Of a stretch of 64,000 nt of DNA, positions 1 to 11,262 are shown in pieces (positions within the stretch are counted from its first letter, which is position 1; each line of letters opens with the position of its first letter). The DNA comes from Notospermus geniculatus (lineage: Eukaryota; Nemertea; Pilidiophora; Heteronemertea; Lineidae). A program made the translations under genes and the position numbers. Location of the stretch: positions 191,094-255,093 of the forward strand of contig NMRB01000613.1 of the NCBI GenBank assembly GCA_002633025.1. Direction: 5' to 3'. The notes beneath the pieces were generated by a model. The model made no database searches. It had not been told where the DNA came from and saw only the letters and a list, made by a program, of their open reading frames with translations.

Positions 1-334
1 TGAAATTCGTTTTGTGAAAAGATGTTCAAATACACTATCGCACAGGCCGTAGGCATAGAAGTTCCATTATTATTTTTTGTCGGACACAGATACAGAATAC
101 ATGTAGATGCAAACCTCAACATTCGCTGTGGTAGAAGTCATCTTTCTACAGCGGGTGATTTACGGTTTTGACATCTAATCTGTACAAATCTCGATAAGCA
201 ATCATGGATGCTTGCAGTGTAGGCCTACTGGGTCATGGAGGCCACCAGGATGAGTTATGACAAAGGTGGCGAATTGGCAAAATGGCAAGTTTTTATTTGG
301 CTTCATTTCGTAGAAAATAATATAATGTATATTT

Positions 335-1275
335 AAAAATGAAATGGTCCATGGACCATGGACTCACCTGTTGGACATAATAGTGTAATGACAGAGGGCG
401 GTACATATCAGTTATGAGCAATCTTGGTCAAGTCATTCCCGAGTTACAGGACTTTGACGATTAGGGGGTTATGCCACAATAGCACTTTGATGATTTTCGG
501 GTTGTGCCACCTGGTCATGGTGGTGGCCATATTGGATGTCCAATCCGGTCGAAACTTTATGTGCACATATAGATTATCTAGAGGGAGCCAGATATCAAAT
601 TTGAGCACCCTGGGTCAAGTCATTCCTGAGCTATAGCACGTTGACGATTTTCGGGTTATGCCACCTGGTGGCCATATTGGAAGTCAAATCAGGCCGAAAT
701 TTGACGTGCACCTAAAGGTCATCTCGAGGGAGGTACATGTCAAGTTTGAGCACGCCGGGTCAAGCCGTCCCTGAGTTATAGCACTCAGATGATATGTTAC
801 GCCACCTGGCGGCCATATTGGATGTCCGATCGCGCCGAAACTGGGTATTTTTGAAGGTACCCCTCTAATACACGTTTGTGCAAGATATGAAGTTGTTCAG
901 TGAAATAATGGCGAACTGTGACAGGTTCATTACTTTTATTCAGCTTTGACCTCTGTGACCTTGAAAAATAGGTCAACTCAAAAACCCGTTATATATGTTA
1001 TGTATCCTAATTAGATACACCTGTCATAAAAATTTGGAGATTATCCAGTTGTTAGTTCAGGAGTTATTGCACTTTTTGTGTTTTGGTTTTGGTCATCTGC
1101 TGGTGGCCAAGCGAAGAATCGAATCGGACCGAAACTTGGTGTCATAGATTATCTGACCTAGGGCTATATATGTACCAAGTTTCAGATCAACAGCTCCAGC
1201 GATTACGAAACGTGCGGGCACGACGACAGACGACGGACACCGCATGACGACAAAAGCTCACCGGTGAGGTAAAAA
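335..1275 (+). repeat. Dispersed repeat, family A copy 1, with internal ~143-bp tandem units
   Basis: Starts with a short palindrome (GGTCCATGGACC) followed by a GGACTCACC motif and ends with GCTCACCGGTGAGG; the same start and similar end recur at 2937-3890. Between 424 and 850 a unit containing GGCCATATTGGA begins at 525, 670 and 811, giving a period near 143 bp. No coding potential is convincing. The two ends resemble each other (both contain CTCACC), so this may be a nonautonomous DNA element, but no target-site duplication was identified. Confidence 0.55.
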
Positions 1276-2514
1276 TACATGACCCTTTCTCATCTTAACA
1301 AGAATACTAAGCCAACGTTAAAACTCCGTTGTCGTGTAGACGACGAAGACACGAACCAGTGATGATATGTGTGTCCCGCTACCTGTCTTCACTAAGTCAA
1401 TCTTACCTTGCTAAGTTAATTTATCATTGAAAACTACATGAACTGCAGCGTGAAAAAAGGCCCTGAAGGGAATGCCATATTGAAGAATTATTAAATCGTT
1501 TATGAGGACAGGATAGTTTGCGTAGCCGTTTTACGGCGATATTGGGCAAAATGTATGAGTTTTTTTGAGAGGAAAAAAGCATATCCGATGCATAAACGGC
1601 AGTTGTTGTTTGGGACTATTTTTATCCGAGGTTTTTATCCTTCTCCAGTTGCATATTTTCTGGTCGAGATGGGTTACAAACTATAGACCAAGACAAAATA
1701 CAAGACTACAAGAAAATGACTGTCAGGTAAAAGATGTTGGTCACGGTGATGGAAGGAGTTGATTTACGCCTGGTGTTACTTCTGCTTTTTCGCCAGCTGG
1801 GCTCCCGGCCACCAATGGACAGCAAGCACATCGATATGTCTTACAAGAGTTCAACGCTGGTCGGATATTTTTCCGCCAGAAATACGACATTCTGCGAGAG
1901 AATAGGCTTCTTTTACAACCATTTCATAGCAGCAATGTAACGGCGCCTGCAGGGGAGGAATCAGGTTTTTCCTCGCAGTACCTCCTCCATCTGGTAACAT
2001 AGAAGGAAAAATTTGTGTTCCAGGCAACATGTTCTCTGCTGTGAAGATGTGTTACCTACCACATTTTGGACGGAGGTCACCTGTGGCTGACTTTGTTCTT
2101 TCGAAAGTTAGAAGTTGTAGAAATTCCCAATTTTACCAATAGTGGTAAAAAAGGATATATTGGTAGCCATGGCTGTGATCCTCGGTGTCATTTTTTGTTA
2201 ATGAGCACAGGGTGTCTTTAAAAATATTACCATTTTGATTTGATCCCTATAGTCCATATTCTTTGGACTAAAATGTTCTTTTTTTCAGGTTTGTTAGTGA
2301 ACATTACATTTACATCCCTTAGGCTCCACCGACCCATCGGACCCCTGTGAAACGCGTTTCAGAGGGGTCCAATTTAGAGAGATGAGATGGGGATTAGTCC
2401 CAATCCTATTGTTTTCCTTCTCGGCCTAATTTATAATAAAATGGAAAAGAAGTACATGTATGTGCATTGTCTAAATGTTTTCGAGTTGAACAGGAAATGC
2501 TTTGTTATACACTA
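1276..2514. other. Gene-free stretch, nothing recognised
   Basis: Only short overlapping frames with no family resemblance are seen. No tRNA boxes, terminal repeats or splice-linked exons could be supported. Confidence 0.4.
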
Positions 2515-2936
2515 TAAATGAAATGGCCAGGGCCATTGTGCTCACCTCTGTGATAAGTCTCCATGGTTAAGTGTGAAACTGTGACTCTCATGGTCAATGT
2601 TGAGGATCAGTACAGATAACATAAAGCTGAACACACCAAGAAGTATTTTATGATCTGATCAGTATTATCAGTCAATGACATAAACTCAGGTGATGGCACC
2701 CAGAAGGAGTACAATTTCTGAATACAATGAATACAAGTGGTATTTGTGAACAAACTGCTTTCCTGTCTAGGTCACAGTCTCATGTCAAAAATTCTATTTT
2801 TCAAGATGGCCACCAGGTGGCCACACGTGACGTTCGCTGGGACTGAAATTTTAGCAGATATTTTAATGGATATTTTCATGTTCAAATTCATCTTCATAAC
2901 GAACATTAATTCCATCTAAATGACACCAGGTTTTTT
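2515..2936 (+). repeat. Family A fragment (degenerate 5' end)
   Basis: Position 2518 begins a diverged version of the family A start (TGAAATGGCCAGGGCCATTG followed by GTGCTCACCTC). It is followed directly by a full family A copy at 2937, so the two lie head to tail. Confidence 0.4.
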
Positions 2937-3890
2937 AAAATGAAATGGTCCACGGACCATGTGCTCACCTGGGTGAATGTACCAGAACAAAATAATGACA
3001 AATGTGAAATTGAAATGCATAGAGAAGGTGTCTACAATCCTGGTTAGAACATTCTACAATCTAGTTGCTATCGTTAAAGACCAAACTTAAGGTTTGGCTG
3101 GCCAAGCCAAGAATTGAATCGGGCCGAAACCTGGTGCCATCGATCATTTTACTGAGGGGTATAGATGTACCAAGTTTCAGGTCAATAGCCTCAGCAATTA
3201 CGAAACATTCCACCATAAAGGAATCAACTGATTCTTTATGATTCTTTATGATTCCACCAAATGGCAACATTTCGAACTTTGACCTCTGGGACCTTGTGAA
3301 GTAGGTCAGATCACAAACCTGTTACATTATGTCATGTATTTTCATTAGATGCACCTATGAAAAAAATTTGGAGACGATCCTGTCATTAGTTCAGGAGTTA
3401 TTGCACTTTTTGTGTTTTCGGCTTTGGCCACCTGACATGCCTGATGGCCAAGCCGAATATCCGAATCAGACCGAAACTTGGTGTCATAGCTAGGTCATCT
3501 GACAAAGAGGTATATAGTCCCAGCGGTTACGAAACGTGCCACCAAGTGGCAAAATTTTGAACTTTGACCTCGGTGACCTTGAGAAGTGGGTCAAATTAAA
3601 AACCTCTTAGATACATGTCATGTATCCTGACTTGATGCACCTATGATAAAAATTTGGAGGTGATCCAATCATTAGTTTAGGAGTTATTGCACTTTTTGTG
3701 TTTTCGGCTTTAGCCACCTGTTGGCCAAGCCAAGAATTGAATCGGACTGAAACTTAGTGTCCTGGGTCATCTGACCTAGGGAAATAAATGTGCAAAGTTT
3801 CACGTCAATAACCGCAGCGGTTACGAAACGTGCCCTGCTAGGGACGACGACGGACGCTGCCCCACCGTAAGAGCTCACCAGCAAGATACA
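2937..3890 (+). repeat. Dispersed repeat, family A copy 2, with ~285-bp tandem units
   Basis: Shares the start and end motifs of the copy at 335-1275. A unit containing GAACTTTGACCTC and TTATTGCACTTTTTGTG recurs at about 3273 and 3559 (first motif) and at about 3398 and 3683 (second motif), a period near 285 bp. Minus-strand reading frames through it are by-products of the tandem units, not genes. Confidence 0.55.
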
Positions 3891-4389
3891 GTATAAATTT
3901 TTCCTCATTAGTCAATACCTCAAAGTCCTGGTGTAAAAACGAAATAGAATGAAAAAGGTTCCGTCTCCATGTTGCGTAACAGGTACAGGTACATAAAATG
4001 TTGTTCATCCTCACACATATTATGCAGACACGAAGTTCTGGGGGTGTGCCAGTAAAGCGACCTGTTTCTATTTCCAATGGGTGCAGCCCACAGCTGAACT
4101 GTGCAAACAAGGACCGCTGAGGCTGTGACATGAACGAGGAGACATACTTCTGTTTTCACATCGTCTTTAAATTTTGTATAGGTTCTCAATTGTGCCTAAT
4201 TGCTGCCTCCAATAATCTAATTCGATCTCTGAGCAAGCTGAGATTGCACGGAGTTGGTCCAAGATAAGCTATATCAAAATTTGCCAGAATTGTTCTTTCT
4301 CGTGAGCACCAATTTACATTAGCTGTACTTATTTGTAAAGCTGCTGAGTGGTTGAATGTCGTCCAGTCCTGATCCTACACACTAATTCC

Positions 4390-4505
4390 TAGCCCATGCC
4401 CCTAACCCTAACCCCGACCCTGACCCTCAACCCTTGTCACTGACCCCTACCCTAATCTTAAACGTACTCCTGACCCTAACCGTCAACGCTAACCACCCTA
4501 ACTCC
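4390..4505. repeat. Degenerate telomere-like CCCTAA tract
   Basis: Runs of CCCTAACCCTAACCCCGACC decay into CCCTAC, CCCTGA and CGCTAACC variants. This looks like an old interstitial telomere-type repeat (vertebrate-type TTAGGG on the other strand, which is also the usual deuterostome telomere unit). It lies about 370 bp upstream of the first receptor exon. Confidence 0.6.
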
Positions 4506-4876
4506 GTAACCTGGGTACAGTGGTTTATACGACATTAACAGTTTGTGCCGTTGTAAATCATATCGAAAAACATGTTTCAAGATACCGTCATTGTTCAAAC
4601 TACATAAACATAGGTGGTACTGATAAAAATAAATGATAAATGAACATTATTGGTTGTGTTGACTGCCTCTGATATAAATAATTTATTTTTGGATCGGTCG
4701 ACGAGCACATCAAGGTGCGGCAACCTGGTTACTTTTAGCTGGGAAAGAGTAACGACATGCTTGTCTAATGCTTGTTATGCCCAACATCAGAGTCACCGTC
4801 ACAAGAGTGGCTGTGAAGGCTAGCTTACCACGATTCACAGGTACATACATATACATGTACTTATTGAGGTACGAGA

Positions 4877-5214
4877 ATGGGAGGGTATGTACATGATGAT
4901 TTTTCTCTCACGAGTGGACTTAAAACAAGTGCAAAATTTACACAGGATGGGATCGAACAAAATGTCAAACTTTTGTTCCTATTGTACGATGTTGTCGTGT
5001 ATTTCGTACATGTAATCGTCGCAGTTGGTGTTCCTGGCAACATCCTGGCCATCCTAGTGGCCTCCATGGCCCATAATAGACGACATACTGCAAGCGTCTA
5101 TATGATTGGTTTAGCCATTCCTGATGGTATCATTCTTCTTCAAGAGGGGATAGGTGTACCAGTGTGGCAAAGTAAGTCAGCAACGTTCTGGCCATCGAGA
5201 GAATTGGAATCACA
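4877..5214 (+). CDS. Receptor copy 1, exon 1 (N terminus to ECL1)
   Basis: ATG at 4877 opens a 338-nt exon encoding residues 1-112 plus two bases. The donor at 5215 (CACA|GTAAGT) leaves phase 2, which exon 2 completes as Gln113. An upstream GTAAGT at 5172 would leave phase 1 and is not compatible. Confidence 0.85.
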
Positions 5215-8200
5215 GTAAGTACTCGACGTTTATTATACGATGCGAATGGCAAAAACTAGGAACATGTAGGCCTACATGTACTCAGTTTGTACACCACACT
5301 GTGAGACTCTGCTCAATCTGGGTAAGAGCATAAACAATGTACTTTTGAAATTCAAGAAAAAAGACCGAAAACGTTCCACGGAACAAGGCATTTATATACA
5401 TGTATATTGTACCGAAATTCCACTAAAATTAGGAATTTGTCCACTGTGTTGGGTCCCCATTTAGTTAGGTGTTTATTTCACCCGCACCCGAGCTTTATCG
5501 GCGAAATTGACGCGATTTTCAGAAAATCCCGCTGGCGTTTAATTTTTGTCAACGCGGATATGACGTAAAAGAGGTCTATATTTGTATGCATCCGCGGAGA
5601 TACAAAATACAGTGCCTCACTGCTACAAAATAATACCAGAAATAAATATGTAACACAGAATATATATTTCTGTAATAACTTGGAAAACGACGGACGATCA
5701 CACAAGGTGTGCGCATTTGCGAACTTCATTTCCGTGTTTCGATGGTGGCGCAAGGATTCCAATGAGCCCTTGCAAGTTTTTTTGCGGTTCGTGTACACTA
5801 TGGAAACCTATAGGACATGAATCACCACGCAACAGTCTTGGTGATTCTTGTGGTGACAGTTAAATTTTCTTGGACTTCATCGCTTATGCCCGGTTGTTCA
5901 GCCTTGGCTTAAGCCAGAGTTGGGTCGATCCTGACATAAGCCTGGCTTAAGCCAGACTATATTTCACAACGCGTTGCGCAGGTTGGGCTTCAAACACAAG
6001 CCAAGCTTAAGCCTTTCTTATAATAAACCTGGCAGTGGGGTGGTTATAAGCGCGACTTACAATGGTAGGCTTATTTACTGTATGCCCAGACCTTGAAGAT
6101 GGCAGAAGCATTGGTTCAGCTCACGTAAGCCACACCTGAGCAACCGGGCAGACATCATCGAGCAAATTGTATAGGAAAGCATTGTGAAGGAGGGTAAGCC
6201 AGGCTTCGGTAATCCCGAGTTTAATTCAGGCTGTGCAATAAACTCGGAATTGATTAAACTGTTCTTATGACCAGACATAAGTGCGACTTACGTGAACTCG
6301 AGTTTGACGAATAAGCCAGGCTCACATGAGCCAGACCTGAACAACCGGGCATTGGACTACTATCCACACGAACAACCATGTACAAGCTAATGCTCCGCTA
6401 GGCTGACTCCCCTCTATGTCAGTGAATCTAACCAATAAACGTCGCTCGCATATTCAAGCTGCTAACTGTTGGTCCAGTAGGAGCTGTCAGTCAATTGACC
6501 AATAGGTGTCACTACGGCCCAATTCAATGCCTAGCGGACCCATACATGCTTTTGTGAGCACCAATCAAGATGTTCTTTTGTATTGGTCCGCTGCCTAGAA
6601 CTTTGCTGTCATCTTTCGGCAATAAGCGCTGCTGACTTTTCCTATTCTAGCGCTTGTGGTTCGCTAATAATATTGCTCTCTAGTTATATTTTGGTCGATC
6701 CTTTTTATACTTTCGTAGGTTCGCTTACTTTCTGGTGTACGCCAGTGCGATGACATCAGGAGTCATACTGGCGGCCATGTCAGTGGATCGGTTCTTTGCT
6801 GTTCGGTATCCGATGACCGCTAAAATAATATGCACCGTTACCAAAACCAAAATCATTGTAATCACTACGACGGTGATTGTTGTTGGGGTAAACATCTCGA
6901 CATTTTTTTGCCATGCGTATATCAGAGAAGAAGTTTCAGGTAAGGCTTGACTCGTGCGTCCATGATTTTTAACCACGTTTTCGAAGAAAGTCCTGGTTAC
7001 TAAATTAGCGAAAGTGGCGGGCGGTCGGGCGTCTGGGCGGTCGCTTTTCTCTTGTCCGACTCATAACTTAAAAACGACTTGAGATTTTCCTTTGAAATTT
7101 TTTGGACATGTTGCCTGAACGAATGGACGGATCGTCACCAAATTTTTATCATAGGTACGATACATAACAAAAACCCGGGCATCATTAATGCCCGGGTTTT
7201 TGATTTGACGTACTTTTCAAGTACACGGTCAAAGTTCGGCAAAAGTTACGAACTTGGCACGTTTCGTCGTTATTTCAGCTAGCAACTTCATACCTTGCAT
7301 AAATGTGTACTAGAGGGATGCCTTCTGAAATACCAAGTTTCGCGCCGATCGGACATCCAATATGGCCGCCAGGCAGCGTTACCCGAAAATCATCGAAGTG
7401 TTATAACATGGGAACGACTTGACCCAGACTGCTCATATTTGATATGTACATTCTTCTTGATGATTTCTACCTGCATGTCAATATTCGGCTCGATCTGACT
7501 TCCAATATCGCAGCCAGGGGGCATTACCTGAAAATCATCAAAGTGCTAGTTTCATTATGGAGAAGCATTTATTTAAGATCCATTTTTCTCGGGGACTTTT
7601 TCCAACAATAAACTTCCTTGATGATTTCCATGGAAGGATCTCTGCTGCCTCTACCTCATTTTATTCACTACTCCACTTCGAAAACCTGGTTATGTGCCAC
7701 ACCCAGCGTGTTTCGTGTCTTCCTTCTGCATCAGTGTTGTGGTGGTTGAGTGGAAAACTCCGCGTCTGCCATCAATGAGGTAGCGAGTTCATCCCCGGTT
7801 GTTCCAGCGGCTGCATGTGGTACAGAGGGCGAACTCTCCTCGACATCGTAGGTGTCCTCCGGCCGCTCTGCTTTCTTGCTACATATAGTAAATACCGCGC
7901 AGTATTTTTTTAAGTAGCTATAATGCACTAAGTTGGCGCTTGCACTCATAAAATGATGTTTTCATTTTTCGGCCATCGGTCATGGCTTTGCCTTAACGGT
8001 GACTGCATTGAGGACATACGAGCGACTAATGTGAAATTGACGATAGGCGGGCAGGACCTATTAAAGGCCTGGAAATGCACCGAGCCTTGACCTCTGCATG
8101 CCATTGATCAACAATATCATTATTGTATTATACGAATATATTTTGTCGGCGTTATACTACATCTGCCTCTCCTGTGCAATAAATTAAGTACATCATAATC

Positions 8201-10157
8201 CTTTTGTCGTATCTCGGTAGCTGATACACAGTTGATTGGTATTACATGTAATCCAGTTTTTGTGTATTTCGAGAGTCAGAGCACTCTTTCACTTACTGTT
8301 CTCTCTGTCATACTGCATTTTCATCCTTGTCCGCACTTATTGTCTTTTTCCACCAATGTAAAATAAACTAATTCATAATTCGCAATTCTTAAAGATAATG
8401 TACAGTGTGTTTTAAAAAAAAGGAGACCGAGATTAATTTGTTAATTTCTTGGACATGGCTAAATATTTTGGAAATTGGCAAGTACCGTTTGTTACCTAAT
8501 GATGTCCTCTTTCTTATGACACCAAGAAATCCAATTTACTGTCACAGATGACTGAGCACGCAGCACTTCAATCAACCATGTCAAAACTAGTCTTGAACCA
8601 GATTCACCGCAGCCTAACTCCGAAAATTTTCATACCTAAAAAAGAAGAAAGACCAGTGTGTCCTTAACAAAATTTTTATTCAATGATTTAACATTTGGGT
8701 GCTGCTTATTCCTGTCCCAACCTAACTCCAGTGTCCTTCGACATGCCCCCCCCCCATTCCTTTCAACACAAANCCATTCCTTTCAACACAAACTTCAGCT
8801 CAACCACTCTGTTACCACAAACACACGCTGCTCAGTTGTAAGCTGCATTTTTCTGGTCTGAGAAAATGAACAACCTTTCCAACTTTTAAGAAGTGTGAAA
8901 TGTGTAACATGCGAGGATTGCATAATTTGGAAGTCCAACAAATGCCCTGCACTGGCAGTCAAGGTTCATTACCAAAACATCTATCTGGTGCAAGACCAGT
9001 TCTGACATGGTTGATTGAAGTGCTTCGTGCTCAGTCATCTGTGACAGTAATTTGTTGGATTGGTATGCCGTCCCAAAATTCCAAAACAACATAATGTAAA
9101 CATCCATGTTTACAAAATGGAATGTAACAAGGAAGTCATGATACATTATCTTTAACATCTCAACTGGTCTTATGGACGCCTCGTTTAACATAGGCCATTG
9201 AACCATCGTTTTTGAAGATGGGGATTTGGCCTAGTGGTTAAGGCGTGCTGCCCCTTAGTGCTGGCGATTGATGCCTTATGCGAGGGTCCGTGGGTTCGAA
9301 TCTGGTAGAAAGACGCGATGATTTTCACCTTAGAAACCCGTTTCTATTTCGTATTCATTATTTGTATCTCCTTTATGTGACCCCTCGCATAACATAAAAC
9401 TGTTTGGGTTCGGAGATTGTTTGGGCTACTCGCAGGGTACTGATGGACGCCTTGTTTAACATAGGCCATTGAACCATCTTTTTTGAAGATGGGAATTTGG
9501 CCTAATGGTTAAGGCGTGCTGCCCCTTAGTGTTGGCGATTGATGCCTTATGCGAGGGTCCGTGGGTTCGAATCTGGTAGAAGGACGCGTTGACTTTCACC
9601 TTAGAAACCCGTTTCTATTCATATTCATGGTCTTATTCAATGATATCAATTCTTGTCTGCTATTTTTGTGTGTAGGATTTGAGGCGCTCATTGTATCAGT
9701 ACCAGGACACCCCGAATACGAGATTCTGTTCTCAAATTTCCAGTTGATATTTGGAAGTGTTCTTCCATCAATCATAATCATAGTCAGCAACATTGGTATC
9801 GTTCTAACTGTACGCGGAGCTTCAAAGAGTCGAGCAAAGATGGCTGCTGGATGGAACGATGGGAGAGACAAACGAGAAAAACAACTAACCTCGATGCTGG
9901 TCATTGTAAGCATGGCGTTTTTGTGTACTACCTTACCCAAGAAGATTTTCACTTCACTGCTCGAGATACCTTCCATAGCAAACGCATTTGATGTGAATGA
10001 TGCCTATTCCAATGCAGTTTTCAATATTCTGGATGATCTGCTCTATGATATTAAGATATGCAATCATGCAATCAACTTTTACTTGTACTGTCTCGCTGGA
10101 GGAGAGAAATACAGACATGACACAATAGTTATCTTGAAGAAGTTGATTTGCTTGTAG
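4877..10157 (+). CDS. Rhodopsin-family G-protein-coupled receptor, copy 1 (three exons)
   Basis: Exons 4877-5214, 6719-6939 and 9676-10157 join in matching phases (2, then 1) to give 346 residues. Seven-helix receptor expected in the plasma membrane, signalling through G proteins; ligand unknown. TM1 has GVPGN with N55 (1.50), TM2 has LAIPD with D83 (2.50), TM3 ends in DRF (136-138) instead of DRY, P217 marks TM5 and P274 TM6, and TM7 has NFYLY (320-324) in place of NPxxY, as in some invertebrate FMRFamide-type peptide receptors. The TM6 tryptophan of CWxP is replaced (TTLP). Position 3.25 is Ser112 and there is no Cys in ECL2, so the usual disulfide is absent. No N-terminal glycosylation sequon is seen. 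Both introns are filled with repeats. An inverted copy lies at 38679-42425. Family is certain, subfamily is not. Confidence 0.88.
5887..6351. mobile_element. Nonautonomous DNA element in receptor intron 1 (Harbinger-like)
   Basis: Termini TGCCCGGTTGTTCAG (5887-5901) and its complement (6337-6351) form 15-bp inverted repeats. The flanks are TTA on the left and TTG on the right, compatible with a decayed three-base target duplication as in PIF/Harbinger elements. Inner copies of GGCTTAAGCC add further short palindromes. The element appears absent from intron 1 of receptor copy 2. Confidence 0.6.
6719..6939 (+). CDS. Receptor copy 1, exon 2 (TM3-TM4)
   Basis: Acceptor TTTCGTAG at 6711-6718 and donor TCAG|GTAAGG at 6939/6940 bound a 221-nt exon encoding residues 113-187 (both end codons shared), including TM3 with DRF and TM4. 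Length and sites are identical in copy 2. Confidence 0.85.
7169..7201. repeat. Perfect 14-bp hairpin
   Basis: AAAAACCCGGGCAT at 7169-7182 is followed after a 5-nt spacer by its exact complement (7188-7201). It lies in intron 2 of receptor copy 1. It could pass for a bacterial terminator shape but has no such meaning in this context. Confidence 0.6.
7325..7550 (-). repeat. Inverted copy of the ~143-bp family A units
   Basis: GGACATCCAATATGGCCGCC near 7340 and CTTCCAATATCGCAGCC near 7499 are reverse complements of the unit seen at 525-850, with the same ATCATCAAAGTGCTA context. This shows the unit is dispersed in both orientations. It contributes to the extra length of intron 2 in copy 1 relative to copy 2. 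Confidence 0.5.
7735..7995 (-). other. Intronic block conserved between receptor copies, with open antisense frame
   Basis: This block in intron 2 of copy 1 matches 40130-40380 in intron 2 of copy 2. Read antisense to the receptor, both copies keep an open frame with shared residues such as EDTYDVEE, AAGTTGDE and AEFSTQPPQ, acidic and Ser/Thr rich. It could be an exon of an unrecognised antisense gene, or simply intron carried along in the duplication. I see no domain. Confidence 0.35.
9172..9625 (+). repeat. Tandem pair of tRNA-derived SINE-like units
   Basis: A 271-bp unit starting at 9172 is repeated from 9443 (second copy partial). Each has a pol III A box (TGGCCTAGTGG at 9227) and B box (GGTTCGAATCT at 9293); the spacing of 66 bp suits a long-variable-arm (leucine-like) tRNA ancestor. 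The acceptor stem is not convincingly paired, so a functional tRNA gene is unlikely. The second copy ends about 50 bp before exon 3 of the receptor. Confidence 0.6.
9676..10157 (+). CDS. Receptor copy 1, exon 3 (ECL2 to C terminus)
   Basis: Acceptor GTGTGTAG ends at 9675; the exon encodes residues 188-346 and a TAG stop at 10155-10157. It holds TM5-TM7 and a very short cytoplasmic tail after the KYR that follows TM7, ending in LICL. The basic third intracellular loop (KSRAK, KREKQ) precedes TM6. Confidence 0.87.
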
Positions 10158-10269
10158 TGCAAAATGCCACTAAGTAAACAAAGAACTCCACTAACTAACT
10201 ACTCATGTAGGAAAAAGACGATCTCACTGCAGAATGCCGTTCAAAGGAGTGAGGCATTCAGACTGAACA

Positions 10270-11262
10270 GAAATCCAGTATTGGGTCACGTGGGCACCAT
10301 AGTGAGCCATTATTTTCGTCCTTGATTTTTCCGCCGGCAAAAATCACGCCTTTAAAAAGTGACCATTTGTATCCATTTTTGATGTTATGTTCTGTGTGGG
10401 TCATTTTCTCGTGTCCAGGAGATAATGAGCTGAGAACGTTAAAGTGGTCCTAAACCGCCAAGCAAAAGTTGGCACCCGATCATTTTCACCGCCCACGAAA
10501 ATGGAACTTCCGATTTCCGCTCCTGGCTTCTGAGCATGCGCAGTACGCTACCTTCGCTGAGTTTGTCAACGCTGAGATGGTCGTGCAAACCGCAGCAGAC
10601 AGGATGCCGAAGCGAGAAGTGAAGAAGGGAAAGGGCGGCCTAAAAAGGTAGCAAATGCCGACCAGCGGCTGTGGACTGTCCAGAAACATTATCGAAGTGG
10701 CTCATAATAAAGAAAGAACTCAGTTTTAAGACGATGAGGAGGTTGTTTGTGTGTATGGCATCATTAACATAATGCCGGACTGCAGAACTCGCCGCCGTGC
10801 CGGTGTAGGCCTAACGTCAGTGAATTCTGTGGTTTCTTTTGAGAAAAGACCAACTTGCCTGGCATACATGCATGTACCGGCCGACACCGTCATCAATGGT
10901 GTCACTCGTGTCGGATTGAACACTTTTAGGCGTGAATATATCCGCTAAAACTCCCCGGAATCGAGGAGAAATCTCGACTCGGTGAACTGGTTGCATCCAT
11001 GTTGCTTTGACAATCAGCTGTCACACAGCTGTCAATTATCAGAACTTGCCCAATCAGTGATCGCGTAGTAAATTCCATAGTAATCACGTGACGTGATGAT
11101 TGACAGGCGTTCATTCATCCTGGCGTAGCGCGGGAAAATGAAAACGAGGCTGTCTCGCTCGCCCCGGCGGTTTAGGACCACTTTAAGTGTGAGTGCAGTA
11201 AAGACGGTTTTGTCAGTTTTCCTTGGCGGTTTCATGAAGATCAGTTGGTCATGGTTTGCTAT
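10270..11262 (+). repeat. Dispersed repeat family B, left part (interrupted by TTAA element)
   Basis: 10280-10438 and 11187-11262 are the reverse complement of 32620-32830: shared landmarks are the GGCACCATAGTGAGCC stretch, GACCATTTGTATCCATTTTT, and CATGAAGATC. The 32-kb copy lacks the TTAA element, so it shows the uninterrupted arrangement. Confidence 0.6.
10443..11182. mobile_element. 740-bp nonautonomous element with TTAA target site
   Basis: Perfect 17-bp terminal inverted repeats (AGTGGTCCTAAACCGCC at 10443-10459; complement at 11166-11182) are flanked on both sides by TTAA (10439-10442 and 11183-11186). TTAA duplication is typical of piggyBac and Kolobok superfamilies. No transposase frame is visible inside. 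It interrupts family B repeat sequence. Confidence 0.8.

Noticed and set aside
4390-4505. True telomere end
   Set aside because: Degenerate, internal and flanked by ordinary sequence on both sides.
5172-5180. Alternative donor GTAAGT for receptor exon 1
   Set aside because: Leaves phase 1, incompatible with the one-base start of exon 2; the donor at 5215 fits exactly.
7169-7201. Rho-independent terminator
   Set aside because: Shape fits but this is intron sequence in a eukaryotic genome.
9220-9310. Functional tRNA-Leu gene
   Set aside because: Promoter boxes are good but the acceptor stem does not pair and the unit is tandemly duplicated with non-tRNA sequence, so SINE-like.
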